This document shows positions 63,486 through 64,000 of a stretch of DNA of 64,000 nucleotides, piece by piece (position 1 is the stretch's first letter; each line of letters begins with the position of its first letter). The stretch lies in contig JAPWUU010000003.1 in assembly GCA_028275365.1 (NCBI GenBank), positions 1-64,000 of the forward strand. The letters run 5' to 3'. Source of the stretch: Candidatus Caldatribacterium sp. Its GTDB lineage: Bacteria > Atribacterota > Atribacteria > Atribacterales > Caldatribacteriaceae. A program made the position numbers and the translations under genes. The notes below the pieces were generated by a model. It saw nothing but the letters and a program-made list of their open reading frames with translations. It was not told where the DNA came from and made no database searches.

Positions 63486-64000
63486 CCGTTCGCATCGGGA
63501 CCTCAGGGTGGATATACGATCACTGGAAAGGTGTGGTGTATCCCGAGAATCTCCCCAAAAGGGCATGGCTCGCTTTCTACGCCACCCTTTTTGATACCGT
63601 GGAAATCAATGCTTCCTTCTACCACCTCCCTAAGGAAACAGCCTTCACAAGGTGGTATACGGAGACTCCACCCTCGTTCCTCTTTGCAGTGAAGGCCAGC
63701 CGGTACATCACCCACGTGAAGAAGCTCAGGGACGTCGAGGAGCCCCTTGTACAGTTCTTCCGGCGGGTTGAGCTTCTTAGGGAAAAGTGTGGACCTCTCC
63801 TTTTCCAGTTTCCCCCTCGCTTCACCTTCCACAGGGAAGTTTTTGCGGCTTTTGTGGCTCACCTTGCTCCTCATTTCCGGTATGTTTTTGAATTCCGTCA
63901 CCCGAGCTTCTTCTGCGAGGAGGTGTATGACCTCCTCCACAGGCACAACATTGCCCTCTGCTTCGCCGATACTCCCTTTTTCCCCTATGCCGAGGTGGTT
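63482..64000 (+). CDS. DUF72 family protein, truncated by window end (absent from ORF track)
   Basis: GTG overlapping thiD stop: MTVRIGTSGWIYDHWKGVVYPENLPKRAWLAFYATLFDTVEINASFYHLP... Confidence 0.9.
   Translation, partial: MTVRIGTSGWIYDHWKGVVYPENLPKRAWLAFYATLFDTVEINASFYHLPKETAFTRWYTETPPSFLFAVKASRYITHVKKLRDVEEPLVQFFRRVELLREKCGPLLFQFPPRFTFHREVFAAFVAHLAPHFRYVFEFRHPSFFCEEVYDLLHRHNIALCFADTPFFPYAEVV

Noticed and set aside
1-64000. CRISPR arrays, tRNA/rRNA genes, transposases or phage genes
   Set aside because: Looked for by eye and none recognised; intergenic space is very limited. A formal scan (tRNAscan-SE, minced, ISfinder) would be needed to exclude them.

Overview
This is a compact, gene-dense, moderately GC-rich bacterial chromosome segment with no recognisable rRNA, tRNA, CRISPR array or mobile element. 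Gene content points to an anaerobic, LPS-bearing (diderm), probably thermophilic bacterium; an Atribacterota/Caldatribacterium-like lineage is my guess, not demonstrated. Main blocks: (i) a group-3b-type [NiFe] hydrogenase operon (beta-gamma-delta-alpha, order as in Pyrococcus hydrogenase I), a maturation protease, a short zinc-finger-less HypA-like protein and a striking HypC-HydE-like radical SAM fusion; (ii) a minus-strand PAS/GAF/GGDEF/HD-GYP regulator, an RseC-like protein, alkaline phosphatase and aldo/keto reductase; (iii) rubrerythrin and superoxide reductase, CDF transporter, XseAB, and ribosomal protein bTHX (hidden in the ORF track); (iv) SufBC, a LexA-like protein lacking the self-cleavage residues, YjbQ, and a long TM/coiled-coil/LysM protein; (v) a near-continuous plus-strand envelope block with murA, mreB, an S55 peptidase, tamB-like, bamA, skp, lpxD-lpxC-lpxA-lpxI-lpxB, an lpxB paralogue and msbA-like; (vi) a redox-type cluster with a DJ-1/PfpI-peroxiredoxin fusion that has lost both catalytic cysteines; (vii) a TPP-riboswitch-controlled thiamine salvage operon. 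The best candidate for an undescribed system is the HypC-HydE fusion beside a zinc-less HypA, which suggests a variant [NiFe] Fe(CN)2CO ligand assembly route. All calls come from reading motifs by eye; no searches were run.
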